A DNA stretch of 64,000 nt from Macrobrachium rosenbergii (lineage: Eukaryota > Arthropoda > Malacostraca > Decapoda > Palaemonidae). Below are positions 1 to 13,481 of the stretch, piece by piece. The position numbers and the translations under genes were made by a program. Location of the stretch: positions 37,002,413 through 37,066,412 of the forward strand of contig NC_089753.1 in assembly GCF_040412425.1 (NCBI RefSeq), read 5' to 3'. The notes under the pieces were generated by a model, which was not told the origin of the DNA, ran no database searches, and worked only from the letters and a program-made list of their open reading frames with translations. Each line of letters opens with the position of its first letter. Within the stretch, counting starts at the first letter, position 1.

Positions 1-1984
1 AAAGCTGGCGAGGCCGGGAAATTCAACCACAACCGGAATACTCCGGCGGAGAAGAACTCCCTATCATAAACTGGGCCAAAAAGCTCTAAATTACACAGAG
101 TGGAAGGTAGGATTTTCAGACCCCGGAGTACTCCGGGAATGAAGGGAGAGACCAGGAACTAACCATAAGGGCTGCCAGTAAAATAACGGCGAAGACCCCT
201 GGTATAGGACCGGACTCACGAATTTATATATATAATAAATAAAGGAGAGTACTCCTGTAGATAACAGACTTATCTAAAAATAAAAACAATAACGAGTGAT
301 GGTAAGAACTGAAGAGGACGGAGGGATCCGTTCCCCTATATGAAAAAACCTTCCGCCCTTACTTCCCCGCCGGAGAACGAGACGGGTAAAATGCTTATAT
401 GATCATAACATAGGGTGAAGCAAAATATACCGCGCCAACGTAACCCGACGAGGAGACGAACAGTGACTCGAACACGTTCGAGTAAACAAACCACCAACCC
501 CAATACAGCGATGCTGGGAACAATCTGGGAGGGAGCGAATCCCTCAACCAACAAGAGAGGTCCCTGAACTCGGAGAAAACGCCATCTAGCGTCACACCCG
601 CACGAGTAGAGCAAGGCTGGAGAGGAGGAGGGGGGAGGTAGGTAGGAGGAGTAGGCTACCAGGAAGGAACAGGAGACGGGGAGAAGCTCACCCGCTCAAC
701 TGCACCGTATCTCCCAGACCATGAATCTTGGAGGGCAATATGACTGGAAGCAACCAACCCGAAGCCCGACTCCTACCTAGGCGAAGCCTAATATAGACCT
801 AACCTTGGTATAGGCTAGGACGAGGAGTGTAAAAGGGAAGGGGGAAGCAACTGGGAGAGAAACTTTGAGCCGAGAACCAGCCGGGATCGAGAATGGCAGG
901 CAAGGGGCGCTAGCCTAGAGGAAACACATCCTAAGAACTCGATTCCCCCCAATTGGAGGAAGAGAACCAAGGGGCTCACTCTGCCCACCGAAAAACGATC
1001 CCGGAGGAAAACAGCAACAAAACTCCCTCAACCTGAGCTCCACACCCAGGGCAAAGGGAAGGAAGCTAACAAGCCTACTCTACCAGATAACCAACACTCA
1101 CAAAAACTAAAATGTGCTCAACAGAGAGCGTAGCCTACCACGGGGAGGCGGTTAGATCTGAGGCTGCCGCCAGCACCCGAGGTAAACCACACAATAAAAT
1201 AATAAAAACAATAAAATTAAAAATAAAACTACAAGAGAGCACCATCTTCAATCAAATTAATTAGCCTAGTAAGACCAAAACAATAGGAACCCAACTGGGG
1301 GACCTAGACGGGCATCACTCCCCAAAGGCCAGTGGGCCAGGGATCGTAATTGATAAGAGGGGGGAGCCACTGCAAGGAACCCCCAGGAAGGGAACCAATG
1401 GGGGCAAAATATCTATAACGACGAGGAGACGACACCAACTGAAAAGAACAGAAGGAGACGCCTCAGGTGTCGAAATGGCTGGCTGGGGACGCGTGGCGAC
1501 ATAATAAGATCTCGATATTTATGAAAATACGAGACTATAACAGCCAAAAATAGAACAAAACCCCACAAGAAGATGGTACTTAACTTGGAAATGGTAAAGC
1601 TGCTCGACGCCATCGTCAGTAAAAGCAGAAAAAATCCAAAATGATGGAAGAGCACACAAAACAAATCAAGATTCACGTGCTAGAAAATGGAATGAGGTAG
1701 GTGGCGCTGGTGTCGCCGTCCTGGCGGGTGTTTGGTGTGGGGGCTGTAACGGCTCACCGCTCTGTTCCGGGATTTTGATAAGGAGAGATCTTTCGAGTAG
1801 GTTTCCGTGGTAGTGGTAATTCACTCACCCCTTCTTATACCGACGCCTTCCTAGAAGGCGCCGACTGGGGGTAGTAACCCCAGCTTTCCTGAAAGCTCTT
1901 TTTCTCTGGTATATCTAGCAAGGTTATACCTAGAAATTCGTGCTGTAATGGAATTTCACCGGCTGACACGGGACTGGACTCAGA
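1..1984 (-). mobile_element. DIRS-like retrotransposon copy, 5' 2 kb only
   Basis: Read on the minus strand, this stretch matches the first 2 kb of the fuller DIRS-like element at 39684-41669, from the outer end of the terminal repeat through the 5' leader. The outer edge is at about 1984, where the CTGAGTCCAGTCCCGTGTC end motif (as its complement) stops and (TA)n begins. The terminal-repeat part is about 1675-1984. The match runs to the window edge with small differences, so gag, pol and recombinase of this copy would lie off the left side. Minus-strand ORFs here are leader sequence with no recognisable domain. Identity to the second copy is seen by eye along the whole stretch; the call is firm, its completeness unknown. 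Confidence 0.85.
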
Positions 1985-2427
<443 letters not shown>

Positions 2428-2438
2428 TGTACAGTATA

Positions 2439-3321
2439 CAGTAGAACCCCGGTCCTCAACGCTAATCCGTTCCAGAAGAAGCATTGAGAAGTGATTTAGT
2501 CGAAATCCGAATCAATTTTTCCTATAAGAAAGAACTGAAAATGGATTAATCCATTCTTGACCACCAGTCATTACTGCTACCTTGCCTTTTTATACAAAAC
2601 ATTACACATAAATTACAATTAAATAAGTTCTGACTTAAGTAACTTACCTTATTAGATGCCCTTTTGTCATTTTAAATGCATACTGCCGACCAATGCAGCC
2701 TTATTACCGATGGTAGACCGAGCACCATAAGCTAGGCAAGGTAGCCTATAGGTACTACCAGAATGTACTGTAACGGGTAGACTCAAAAACTGTTGTTAAT
2801 AATAACAGCATTGAAAAACAAGCCTGATTATTATAGTAAAATAATAGAATATTAAAAATAAGCCAAATTATGTCTGTTATCTTAAACTTAAGAAAAATTG
2901 CCCAAGTTATGTCGGCACTAGGAAGCTTGTGGCATGAGCGATTGTAAATAAACCAAAGCGCCATCCTGGCGGCCTATCGCTGTACTAATTACATAAATGT
3001 TGTTTGCGTTCAGTATTAATTTCTGGTAAATTTCATACAGTTTACTGGAATAGTATACAAAGTCACTGTAAAACATCTTTCAATAAACGACAGCAGCAGC
3101 ATTTGTGGGCTTTAAGCGCTTTTAAATACGCTTGGGAGGAATATCACCAACAACGCCAACTAGTGGCAGCTGACCAAAACAATTTTGTTTACAAACGTCA
3201 TATGATTCATTGGGTTGGATTCCGGTTTGTTGTTCGAGCTCGATGCAAAATTTACTCGAAATTTCATGTCAAAATCCGATTATGTCGAGTTCTGGTACAG
3301 TCGAGGGCTGGGGTTCTACTG
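2439..3321. mobile_element. Non-autonomous pogo/Tigger-like DNA transposon (883 bp)
   Basis: The ends are inverted repeats: CAGTAGAACCCCGGTCCTC on the left and the complement of CAGTCGAGGGCTGGGGTTCTACTG on the right, flanked by TA on both sides (2437-2438 and 3322-3323). Subterminal text (AATCCGTTCCAG, then TTCCTATAAG) resembles that of the element at 32971-34098. No transposase is recognisable. TA target duplications and CAG termini are typical of the pogo/Tigger branch of Tc1/mariner; that assignment is inference from the ends. Confidence 0.7.
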
Positions 3322-3349
3322 TATATATACTGTACATTATATGTGTGTG

Positions 3350-4844
<1,495 letters not shown>

Positions 4845-5267
4845 GAGGAATCTCAGAGTTTGAGGAAAGATTTAAGCACGATGGACTCCACGGGCTATCA
4901 CACTGATGCTTCTCGAAAAATTCACGTGTGCCTCACCTGCTGCTACTCGACCTCCAGGAAACATGACATAGACAAACACATTCGCCGGCATACGGGTGAA
5001 AAACCTTTTGCATGCCAGTTCTGCACAGCCAGATTTGTTGAGTCAAGTGGCTTGAAACAACATCTTCTCAGTCATAACAGGGAAAAGCAGTTTGCATGCT
5101 TGGCTTGCCCATTCACTTCAAAAAGAAAAAGATGCTTGATTAAGCATGGGTGGCGACTTCACCAGGTGCTGATGTGTCCAGTTTGTTCTCAGTGCTTCTC
5201 AAGTGAGGATGAGAAAAACAAACATATTTCTACTCATGGTACAGTACCTTTCTATCCCCCTCTGTGA
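4845..5267 (+). CDS. C2H2 zinc-finger alternative terminal exon A (4 fingers)
   Basis: The exon begins after the acceptor CCTTTAACAG and is open in phase 0 for 140 residues, ending in TGA. A 28-residue lead-in (EESQSLRKD...) precedes four C2H2 fingers with zinc ligands at about C29/C32/H45/H49, C57/C60/H73/H77, C85/C88/H101/H106 and C111/C114/H127/H131. Fingers 1 and 2 are joined by the canonical TGEKP linker; the other linkers are diverged (NREKQ, then a very short QVLM), so only the first two are likely to bind DNA in the classical way. The internal ATG at codon 13 is not needed as a start. It is the only four-finger exon in the series and the most diverged. A possible poly(A) signal lies at 5562. 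Predicted role: DNA-binding C-terminus of one isoform of a nuclear transcription factor. Confidence 0.8.
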   Translation, partial: EESQSLRKDLSTMDSTGYHTDASRKIHVCLTCCYSTSRKHDIDKHIRRHTGEKPFACQFCTARFVESSGLKQHLLSHNREKQFACLACPFTSKRKRCLIKHGWRLHQVLMCPVCSQCFSSEDEKNKHISTHGTVPFYPPL

Positions 5268-5561
5268 TAAGTTTTGAGGACTGAAAAACTGAATGGTGTA
5301 CTGGCTAAATTTCATGTTAATAAGGTATGAGGTATACCACAGAATGCTATGAACTGCAAAGCTGTTATTGGTAGTAGTAAGTTATACTGTAGTACTGATA
5401 CAAAACTGTACTGATCCATAAAAGTTGGTAATATATTTGGAAGTACTGGTAGTGTTTTTTGTATAAGTAACATAGGTTTGGCAGTGACGTCAGTAATTTA
5501 GCTGTTAAAGATGTGGAATTTTGTTCCACTGCATGAATATTCAGAGTTAAATCTCTTTACA

Positions 5562-5567
5562 AATAAA
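5562..5567 (+). terminator. Possible poly(A) signal of exon A
   Basis: AATAAA about 295 bp after the exon A stop. This hexamer is common by chance in AT-rich DNA, so support is weak. Confidence 0.3.
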
Positions 5568-7317
5568 GATACTAAATGGTATTTAGTTCTCCTTGTGTAC
5601 TTACAATGTGGGAAGTGTAACTTCAAATATCTCTGTGAGAAAAGAAAATAGAAACTAGTGAGGTCATATTACATAGATTTTCAAACTTTGATTTTTTTGG
5701 GTAAGATTATATCCTTTGATCACAAGAGTATGTCTTCTCCAAATTTTAAAGTGAAAATAGTAAGTTTGCCTTGCATAATTATACCATGATTAAAAGTAAT
5801 CAAGAAAACTGATGGGAAAGTTTTTATGCTATGCATAAAAACAACTGAGGGTGTTATATCTTTATCTTAAGCTGTTCTTTTAAGTGGGTCACCCTTCAAC
5901 TCTTGGATCTAATAGGTAGGCTTTAATAAAGATTCAGTCACTTTATGGGAGTACTTCAAAGGCTTCTGACTGATTGTAGGAAGTAAAATTAAATAGGTTT
6001 GATTTATCTACTTACGACCATGTTAATCTAACTTGAGGTAGCCTGGAAGTTTTTGGTATATTGTAATGTATATGAAATTCCCGGGTTATTTTATTTATTA
6101 TTTCCCTAGTATTTTTGTTAGCAATCTAAGTGTTGTCTTCTTTATGGACACTGGAAAGTTGGCAATCAAGTCATCTCGAGACGTAGCCCAGCCTAATTAA
6201 ATACAAGCTTTTGGCATCAAAAGTACAATTTTTTTTATGATAAAACAAGTGCAGTCACTCAACTTTTGATAATAGCAGAGATCCAAGATCCAAATAGACC
6301 CCAAGAACCTTGCAGCTTGACATTAAATAAGGGCACAAGTTCTGCCTTGTAGGCATAAAACACTAAAATTTTAAAGGCTGTCAATTAATCCTTAGCATTG
6401 ACCCAGGTACACTGTTGTGTTATAGAAGGATGACTGAATGACGTATACACCTTAAAACTTTAAGAATAGCTCATCGGTCTTATCCTAAAATTAAGACAGT
6501 GTGATGAGTTAGAAAATTAGGTTGTTTAGTGTAACTTAAAATGTGGAGGAGAGTGATAACCTTAGCCTTAAAATTAAGGTACACATGTGTATGTAATCTT
6601 TTAAATCGGATGATAAAAGAGAGGGCAGCCAGTAAAAGAGAAAACTTAGAACAGTTTGCAGAACTAGAACAGGTGATAACACCAAACCAGTTCTGAACAG
6701 TTAAGGATTACTAAATCCTTTACAGTGAACAATAACAGTATTTGGACACTTGGAAAAATGTTTTTTGAAAAAATGTTAGATCTGAAAATGATACAGCAAC
6801 TCCTAAATTTTTCAGATTTCTTTACTTATCAGTTACATCATGTTCATGGTTTTCTTGACTAGAGTTTTTGATTTATAGTACATTACAATTTGGCTAAAAA
6901 CACTTGGCTTAACTCTTAGTTGTGGGGTATTGTGAATATCAATATGTTGTCTATATTTTGGGGTCTTTGTCATTTGTGAGAACTGTTTCTTGCAAGAAGG
7001 CCAGACTCCAAAGCATAGTAAAGCTTAGAGGTTGCGGTATTAGTTTATCATGTGGAGCAAATTGTGGCAGATAAGAGAATTATTTTTCGTTGGAACTATT
7101 TTGTCAGGTTAGGGAACAAATCCAGATGCTTCCCACTTATGATGACCTTTTCTCTTTTTCTTGTTAATAATAAAACAGCTGTGGCATAGGTCAGGTTTTG
7201 TGGTGATTTTCCAGTATACTGTATATTCTTGTGGCCTTCTGTTATGCAGTACTGTGTATACATTTAAGCAGAGAAAGTAATGTATGACTTAACTAAAATA
7301 AAGGTCACTTTTGACAG
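5568..7317. other. Non-coding interval between exons A and B
   Basis: No ORF of coding quality and no recognised mobile element. It ends in the acceptor TTTTGACAG at 7309-7317. Confidence 0.5.
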
Positions 7318-7653
7318 GGGGAAGGAGTTAGCGTTGCCAGTGGGAATTTACGGTGGAGAGAAGATTGCGGCTTTCACACTGACCCCCACACGAGGAAGCA
7401 CGTTTGTACTATGTGTTCTTACAGTACTCTTATAAAGGGAAATATTGTGAGGCATATGCAAAAACATGGTCAAATAAGGCAGTTTGCCTGCCAGTTTTGC
7501 TCAGCAAAATTTGGTCAGAGAAGTAACCTACAAAGGCACATTCGCACTCACACTGGAGAGAAGCCATACTTGTGTCCTTTTTGTTTTAAGGGATTTATTA
7601 GGAAAGACCATGTTGATCTTCATGTGCAGAAGCATGTCAGAGAAAAGCAGTAG
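7318..7653 (+). CDS. C2H2 zinc-finger alternative terminal exon B (3 fingers)
   Basis: Opens directly after TTTTGACAG in phase 0 (GEGVSVASGNLRW...) and runs 111 residues to TAG. Three fingers follow: VCTMC...H-x3-H, FACQFC...H-x3-H and YLCPFC...H-x3-H. The first linker is GQIRQ instead of TGEKP, the second is TGEKP. The middle finger (FGQRSNLQRHIRTH) has helix residues Q, S, N and R at -1, 2, 3 and 6. There is a methionine only within the first finger, so the exon cannot stand alone. A (CA)n tract follows the stop at about 7660. It is in the same direction and phase as the other zinc-finger exons. Function as an isoform-specific DNA-binding module is inferred. Confidence 0.82.
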   Translation, partial: GEGVSVASGNLRWREDCGFHTDPHTRKHVCTMCSYSTLIKGNIVRHMQKHGQIRQFACQFCSAKFGQRSNLQRHIRTHTGEKPYLCPFCFKGFIRKDHVDLHVQKHVREKQ

Positions 7654-9090
7654 GAATTCACACACACACACATATTATATTGTAATTACACTGACACTGT
7701 GCACACTATACTGTACTGTATTATAAAAGTTGGCATGTAAGATTGCAGTTGGTAGTCTGGAAAAATGTTCAGTCTTTGGTATAGTATATTTTATCTTGTG
7801 ATAAATTGCGATACATTGTAAACTAATGTATTTTTTGTGATAGTTATATATATTGTAGCGTAATATTTTGATGGGTAACCCAATCTAGCATGAACAGCTG
7901 TAGAATTTTACAAATGTGATGATGAAATTTATTCTGGATGGGAAGTTGTTTGTAATGTTATGTAGACTGAGACATAACAATTCACCATTAACTTCATTTG
8001 TTGTGTATTAATTATGAAGCAGTTCAAGGAGTTAAATTTATCAAGTTGTTAACATCTACTGAAGTTTAATGTTTGTAAAAATACCATATATTAGCTTATT
8101 AAATTTCTTGGTAGGGAGCCCTTGTGTTAAATAATATTTGTTATTATTACAGTATTAAATGCGAGTTGCATCACCTGCATCCAAGTTGTACAAAATCCAT
8201 TTGCTCTTTTATATGAAAGTTTTTTTTGTGTTACTGCATTACTCCTGTAACTCTCGTATATTAGTTTTACTTCATATTAAAGAGGTAAAAAAATTTGCTG
8301 GTAGAAATTCTTTTAATAAAATAATATGATAAATCCAAGTTGCAAGGTAATTTAAGCATTCATGGGGAACTCTTGAACTGGTATCATAATAAGGCATTGG
8401 TCATCTAGGTTTTTTCTTTTTTATTTCTTAAGGTGTAATCCAGGCAAGTAATTTTTGAGATCTAGGCCACTGATTAGCAGAAAATACAATATGCTAAAGC
8501 AGTTTCTTAGTATTGTTGCAACCTCACTGAGGAATGGGAATGGTGCTGTCTGCTTCCCTAGTGTGGTGTTTATATAAGGAACCAAACTTACAGTTGCTCT
8601 TTGATGCGACCATGCTCATTAGAGCCTGAATGAAACTTGGCTTAGAATTCAAGAAACTACTTACCCAAGGAACACAAAAACAAACAACAAAAACAACTGG
8701 ATAACCTACACCCTACTTTGATCTTGGATAAACTTGGATGTATAATATTCTTTGTATTAAAAGAATTCCCACCAGCAGTAGTTTTACTTCTCCGCTTATG
8801 AAAGAATCACAAATATAGAGCTGCTGGCAGAATGCAGTAACAGAGAAAATCAGTCATGAGAAACGACCCAATTTTATACAAATTGAATAGAGGTGATGCA
8901 GCAATCACATTTAATTTCCGATCTGAAAGAGGTCTCGTACGCATATATTATCATAAGTTTGATTTCAAGAAAATTTAAATATTTCAAATGGATGTTTTTG
9001 GATGGTGCAGCAGTTTTTATTGCAGTGTTTCAAGTATGTCTAACAAAGGTTGCCTGTGTTGCAGGTAACATCATAAGTAAAATGCAAATA
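7654..9090. other. 3' UTR and intron after exon B
   Basis: No coding signal. An AATAAA at 8315-8320 could serve exon B. Otherwise nothing is recognised. Confidence 0.4.
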
Positions 9091-9386
9091 CAGTAGCACC
9101 TCAGCTTAACATATGCTTTGGGGGTCTGGCTTACTGATAAGTAACAAAGTTTTTTAAGTAACAGACCTAATAGCCCGCACTTGAATATTTTCTAGGTCAC
9201 TTACAGCAAAACTGTAGTCTAACCAAAACTAACCCATTTCTTTAACGTAAGATATTTATCTCAAGATGTATCACAATTTAAGAGATTCACTTAAAAATGT
9301 GTCACAACCTACATGGCAGTATAGTAAAAAATAATGAAATTAATGTAGCTGATAGTACGGAAGTCTGTTAAGTTGAGGTGTTACTG
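9091..9386. mobile_element. pogo-like MITE (296 bp)
   Basis: The terminal inverted repeats CAGTAGCACCTCAGCTTAAC (left) and the complement of GTTAAGTTGAGGTGTTACTG (right) match over about 20 bases. TA flanks the left end; the right flank is TG, so the duplication is imperfect. It has no coding sequence. Confidence 0.65.
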
Positions 9387-9779
9387 TGGGAAGCAGTTTG
9401 TATACAGTACGTACTACAGTTACAGTGATTTGAAGTGCAGGAATAAGTGTTGATATAATTTGGTTTATTTTTTCAATGTCTCAAATGAGTATGCACAGAT
9501 CCAGACACAAGGATCCATGTTACACCTTATATTCTGTTGTGACGTACTTTCTTGTAGATAACTTGGGTGCTGTTGCACCAGCAATGCAGCCAGGAAATTT
9601 GAACCATTTTTTTTTTTTTCTGGCACATCAAGAATTTAAATTTAAGGGTCAATCAGAGGTAACAGTTGTAATTTCTGTCTGATTGATGTCATCAGCAGAC
9701 CAATGGAAATGTTATTAACTGACCATCAGACCAAATAAAGCTTGGTAAGGTAACTAAAAATTTTAATCTTACTCTCATA

Positions 9780-10149
9780 GGCAGTCCTCGGTTAATGGGG
9801 GTGGGGGCGGAGGGGGGCAGGTTCTGTTCCCAGCTGAGTGCTGATAACTGAAAATCATTGTTAACCAGAACATCACAATAATTATGGTAATAAATGGCAT
9901 GTACAATGCTGTAAGCACCAATGAACCGCTTAACAGTGCCGTTCACCCTTTATCGGCGCTTATAAACCTCTTACCAACGCCAATAAACTGCTTACCAATG
10001 GCAAAACGCTGCTTACTAATGCCAATAAACCACTTAATGGTGTGAAAATTGCTTACCAATGCCGAAAATCTGGTTAACGATGTCGTTAGCCAAGCGTCGC
10101 AAAAGCAAAAGTCGTTAACCGATGCCACTGGTAAGCGGGAGAATGCCTG
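9780..10149. mobile_element. GGCAGTCC-family MITE with internal tandem motif
   Basis: The ends (GGCAGTCCTCGGTTAA on the left, a GCCTG end on the right, TA outside both) match the family also at 31391, 55227 and 58377. Its middle (about 9920-10085) contains many degenerate copies of a roughly 20 bp motif related to AACCGCTTACCAATGCC, so an internal minisatellite has expanded inside the MITE. Non-coding. Confidence 0.65.
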
Positions 10150-10490
10150 TACAGTACTGTACTGTATTGTGAAGTGGAATTTGCCATCATGTAATCATAT
10201 TTACAGTTATATACACATTTTGAACATTTTCTTTGCCTTAATCTTAATAATGTGGAATTAATAAAGAAAGTTTATTGCTACTGTTTTATCTTTGGCTATC
10301 TAATATATGTATGGCCATTATGTTCAAGACCAAGGTAACTTGATTGTAAACATTATTTGGTTCTTTATGTAGCAAAAATAATAAACTTGTGAAATAAACC
10401 GACTTGTGTAGCTTATTATCCTTGAAGGCATGTGAATCTCATGTTTTTGCAACATACTTCTTGTTATTTTTAATAAGTAAGGTATACCTG

Positions 10491-10733
10491 TTAAATTACA
10501 GAAGACATTTGATATTGTTTGACCCTCTAACTTTGTACCTAACAAATTAAGATCATCTGTTTCAATTTGTTTAAATGGAAATTTATTTGGCATGGTAGGA
10601 TATTGTGAACCATCCTTTGATGTCCATTGTAATACCTTTTTGATGGATTCATTATTTTTTAATGTGCAAACACTACTCTCAACAGAAAAAGCCAAAATGA
10701 GTAAACCAAAGAATATGGTGCTCACTCCTACGG
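10491..10733 (-). CDS. Putative secreted-protein exon, unknown family
   Basis: On the minus strand a pyrimidine-rich acceptor (ending CCCCGTAG) is followed by an open stretch of about 81 codons ending at a donor-like CAG/GTATAC. The protein starts with a hydrophobic run (IFFGLLILAFSVESS) like a signal peptide with a cleavage site before VC. A hydrophilic region with one more cysteine near the end (NVFCNLTG) follows. No ATG precedes the hydrophobic run in this exon, so the start would be in a short upstream exon. It lies opposite to, and between, zinc-finger exons B and C, so it could be a nested host gene. I do not recognise the family. The signal could be chance, since only one exon is visible. 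Confidence 0.3.
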
Positions 10734-11231
10734 GGTAAAATGACAAGAAGATGGATACTGAAAAATATGGAAGTTATAAAGAAGTGATTTTAATTTAAAA
10801 AGAGTACTTATGAGAGAGTCGGATGGAAATCTGTGACTGGTTGTAATCATGATTGAGTGTTATGAAAATATTAACCACTTGTAAGTAGCATTATCAAGAA
10901 TTAAAATTTCTTGAATGCTGAATACATCCAGCCAGAATCACTATCCCCAGTAAAATATTTGAAGACTGTTTCACTAGATATGACTTCAGTAAATATAGAA
11001 GCCAAATGTACCTAGCTTTCTCGCAGGATTAGAATAGGGAAATCCATGTGATTTTGATACTTCCTCCTCCAGCTTTTTTTCATGGTAAAGGGTCTTTGTC
11101 CTTGCCATGAGAATAAACTGAACAAGATCAATTTTTTTCAGTGCAGTTTCAATTTTCATTGTGCTCTTGTAAAATATTTAAGTGCTCATTATGGGAAGGA
11201 AATATTCTTGGTTACAAGTGGTATATTTTGC

Positions 11232-11401
<170 letters not shown>

Positions 11402-11598
11402 AGTATTTATTGCATTTCTGTCAGCATGCAATACTTAAGGACATAAGGTTTTACCATCTTTGTGTAATGTGTGTTAGCAAAGGGATATACAATACAGTAC
11501 TTCAGTTTCATGTTTGAGGTTGATTTTTTTTAAAAGTTTTTAGTGCTTAAGGTTAAAATTGATTGGCCTTTTGACTAAGCAGAGAGTCTTTCTGACAG

Positions 11599-12042
11599 GA
11601 AGGACTGAGCAGAAGTGCCACTGAGCAGCCAGGCTGGCGAGTCATCCAAGGCGGCATCCCTTCAAGTTCACAGATACCTCAGAAGGCAAGTCCTTATTCT
11701 GCTGCTTCTAAGATTCCCTTCCAACTTGGTTTTCAAGATGAAAGTGCTTCTGATATATCTAAGTTATCCAAGTTAATGTGTCCTTATTGCCCAGCTATGT
11801 TCACCAGGAGAAATCATGTCGTACAGCACATGCGGACTCATACGGGGGAGAAACCTTACGGGTGTCCCCAGTGTCCTGCTGCTTTTGCTCAGAAAGGCAA
11901 TCTCATAGTTCATATGAGGACTCATACTGGAGAAAAACCTTTCTGGTGTCCATTTTGTGAAGCCAAGTTTGCAAGAAAGAGTTCCCGTGATACTCATATT
12001 GCATCATCTCATGCTAAAGAGACCTCCGCTGCATTACAGTAG
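11599..12042 (+). CDS. C2H2 zinc-finger alternative terminal exon C (3 fingers)
   Basis: Starts after the acceptor TCTTTCTGACAG in phase 0 (EGLSRSATEQPGW...) and runs 147 residues to TAG. The lead-in is about 60 residues, serine- and glutamine-rich, without domain features. Three fingers follow, joined by TGEKP linkers: LMCPYC...HMRTH, YGCPQC...HMRTH and FWCPFC...H-x4-H. The middle finger carries the FAQKGNL helix start seen in exons D, H and I. The only methionine before the fingers is the residue just ahead of the first cysteine. An AATAAA at 12466 lies 420 bp after the stop. It is one of the longer modules in the series. Confidence 0.85.
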   Translation, partial: EGLSRSATEQPGWRVIQGGIPSSSQIPQKASPYSAASKIPFQLGFQDESASDISKLSKLMCPYCPAMFTRRNHVVQHMRTHTGEKPYGCPQCPAAFAQKGNLIVHMRTHTGEKPFWCPFCEAKFARKSSRDTHIASSHAKETSAALQ

Positions 12043-12465
12043 TGTGATTTTCCTTTTATAATGCAGTGTTGAACTGGCAAAGGAAAGATGTAATTTTAGG
12101 CTCAATTCAGAAACATATCTCTGACAGTGTTAGTGCCATAATCTCTGTATAGAAAAAAGTAATCAAACTTCAGTGAAGTGTGTTCTTGGATGTGCAGATG
12201 ATGTCTCACTTGTTTTAATGATTTCACTTGTTAGAATCTGCAAGTCATATTTTGATGTGTACATCATGTATGAAAGTAATTTAAGTACGATATATTTAAT
12301 AAGTTATTTACATTATTTTCATAGTAATTGAAACATACATGTTAACTTACAAAGGAGTTGAATTTTTTGTATATATAGAGTATTGCATACTGTATATGAA
12401 ACCATACTGTAAATTTTCAGTTGCTATTATTTTTGTGATGACTATTTTTATGTATCCTTTTGGTA

Positions 12466-12471
12466 AATAAA
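12466..12471 (+). terminator. Possible poly(A) signal of exon C
   Basis: AATAAA about 425 bp downstream of the exon C stop, followed by T-rich sequence. Plausible but unproven. Confidence 0.35.
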
Positions 12472-12582
12472 TCATATAATTTATGTCTGACTTTTTTTCA
12501 TGTTAACAACTCAGCCTTCCTTTTACATGTGGTACTATATTTTTTTATACAGCTTGTCTGTAATAATAAATAGACAATATTA

Positions 12583-12927
12583 TTACGTAAAATAAGTGTG
12601 AAGTCTGCTTGAAGGACGTATCACACAACCATTGCTGATATATGGATTCTTGTTGTATGTAGTTATTGTACCTATTTCATGTGGTGCACATTTGGTTTTT
12701 GCTCGTATTATAAAAAGCCCATTTGCCCTAGAGATCAGAGAGCAATCGCTGGTAAATTCATTTTCAACCGTAGAATCAGGGCTGAGCTCCCTGTTTACAA
12801 AAGTTCCACAACATACATAGGAGCCACATTCACATGATGTCAGTCCACCTTTTATTTCTTGCACCATTTCTGTCTTGTTTTCTGAGAGCTGTTGGCACTT
12901 TCTTAGTAAGGCTCTTTTGCTTTTCAT
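12583..12927 (-). CDS. Hypothetical cysteine-containing ORF
   Basis: Minus-strand ORF of about 114 codons. The last 90 residues have a protein-like composition with spaced cysteines (SCECGSYVCCG, then single cysteines to the end). It has no clear splice sites or family match, and it overlaps the interval between exons C and D. It may be a real exon of a nested secreted-protein gene or a decayed one. Low confidence. Confidence 0.18.
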   Translation of the reverse strand: MKSKRALLRKCQQLSENKTEMVQEIKGGLTSCECGSYVCCGTFVNRELSPDSTVENEFTSDCSLISRANGLFIIRAKTKCAPHEIGTITTYNKNPYISNGCVIRPSSRLHTYFT

Positions 12928-13101
12928 TTTGCAGTATTTTCAGTCCACTACTTCCCAGGTATTCCTTTTGGCTTCACCTGAATTGTGCATCTTTCTTCTG
13001 TTACCCTACTTTCAGTAGTCATATATCAAGAGTTGGTGTTTGCTTCACTAGAGTCGGTTCTTTTGCACAGTTTTTATAGAATTCTTAGAACTCTGTTTTA
13101 T

Positions 13102-13380
13102 TCACCCAGCATATGATGATCTGTTCTTTCCATCTTTTGTCATTTTGTAACATTTACTGCCAAATTTTGTGCCTGTAAGATTTAACTCTATCTTTACTGC
13201 CAGTGTCCATCCTTCATGCTTAAATTTGGTCTCACAACCATAGTGATCACCAATCAGAATACAGTAGTAGCAGGAAAAGAAGAGCTCAGGTTCAGAACCA
13301 CCACATTTTATTTGTGGTGCATATCTTTGTTTCTTCTTAACAACATTTTTAAGCTTAAAAGAGACATTAGAGTTTGTCAC
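13102..13380 (-). CDS. Hypothetical cysteine-containing ORF
   Basis: Minus-strand ORF of about 92 codons with cysteines in KCGG, SCYYC, YGCE and SKCYK contexts. It lies 175 bp upstream, in minus-strand terms, of the similar-looking ORF at 12583-12927. The two could be parts of one minus-strand gene, but no matching donor and acceptor could be fixed by eye. Family unknown. Confidence 0.18.
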   Translation of the reverse strand: MTNSNVSFKLKNVVKKKQRYAPQIKCGGSEPELFFSCYYCILIGDHYGCETKFKHEGWTLAVKIELNLTGTKFGSKCYKMTKDGKNRSSYAG

Positions 13381-13481
13381 CTTTACTCAGCTTTGGCAGC
13401 CAATAATGATTGTATATTCTTTTGATGTTAAAAAACTTTAATGTAACTTTTAGGCTTGAGAATGTTGTTAAGAAGAAACAG
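13326..13481. repeat. Short inverted repeat
   Basis: The 13326-13360 stretch and 13448-13481 are inverted copies of about 34 bp sharing AATGTTGTTAAGAAGAAAC, with a few mismatches. It overlaps the start of the minus-strand ORF at 13102-13380. Origin unclear. Confidence 0.55.
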
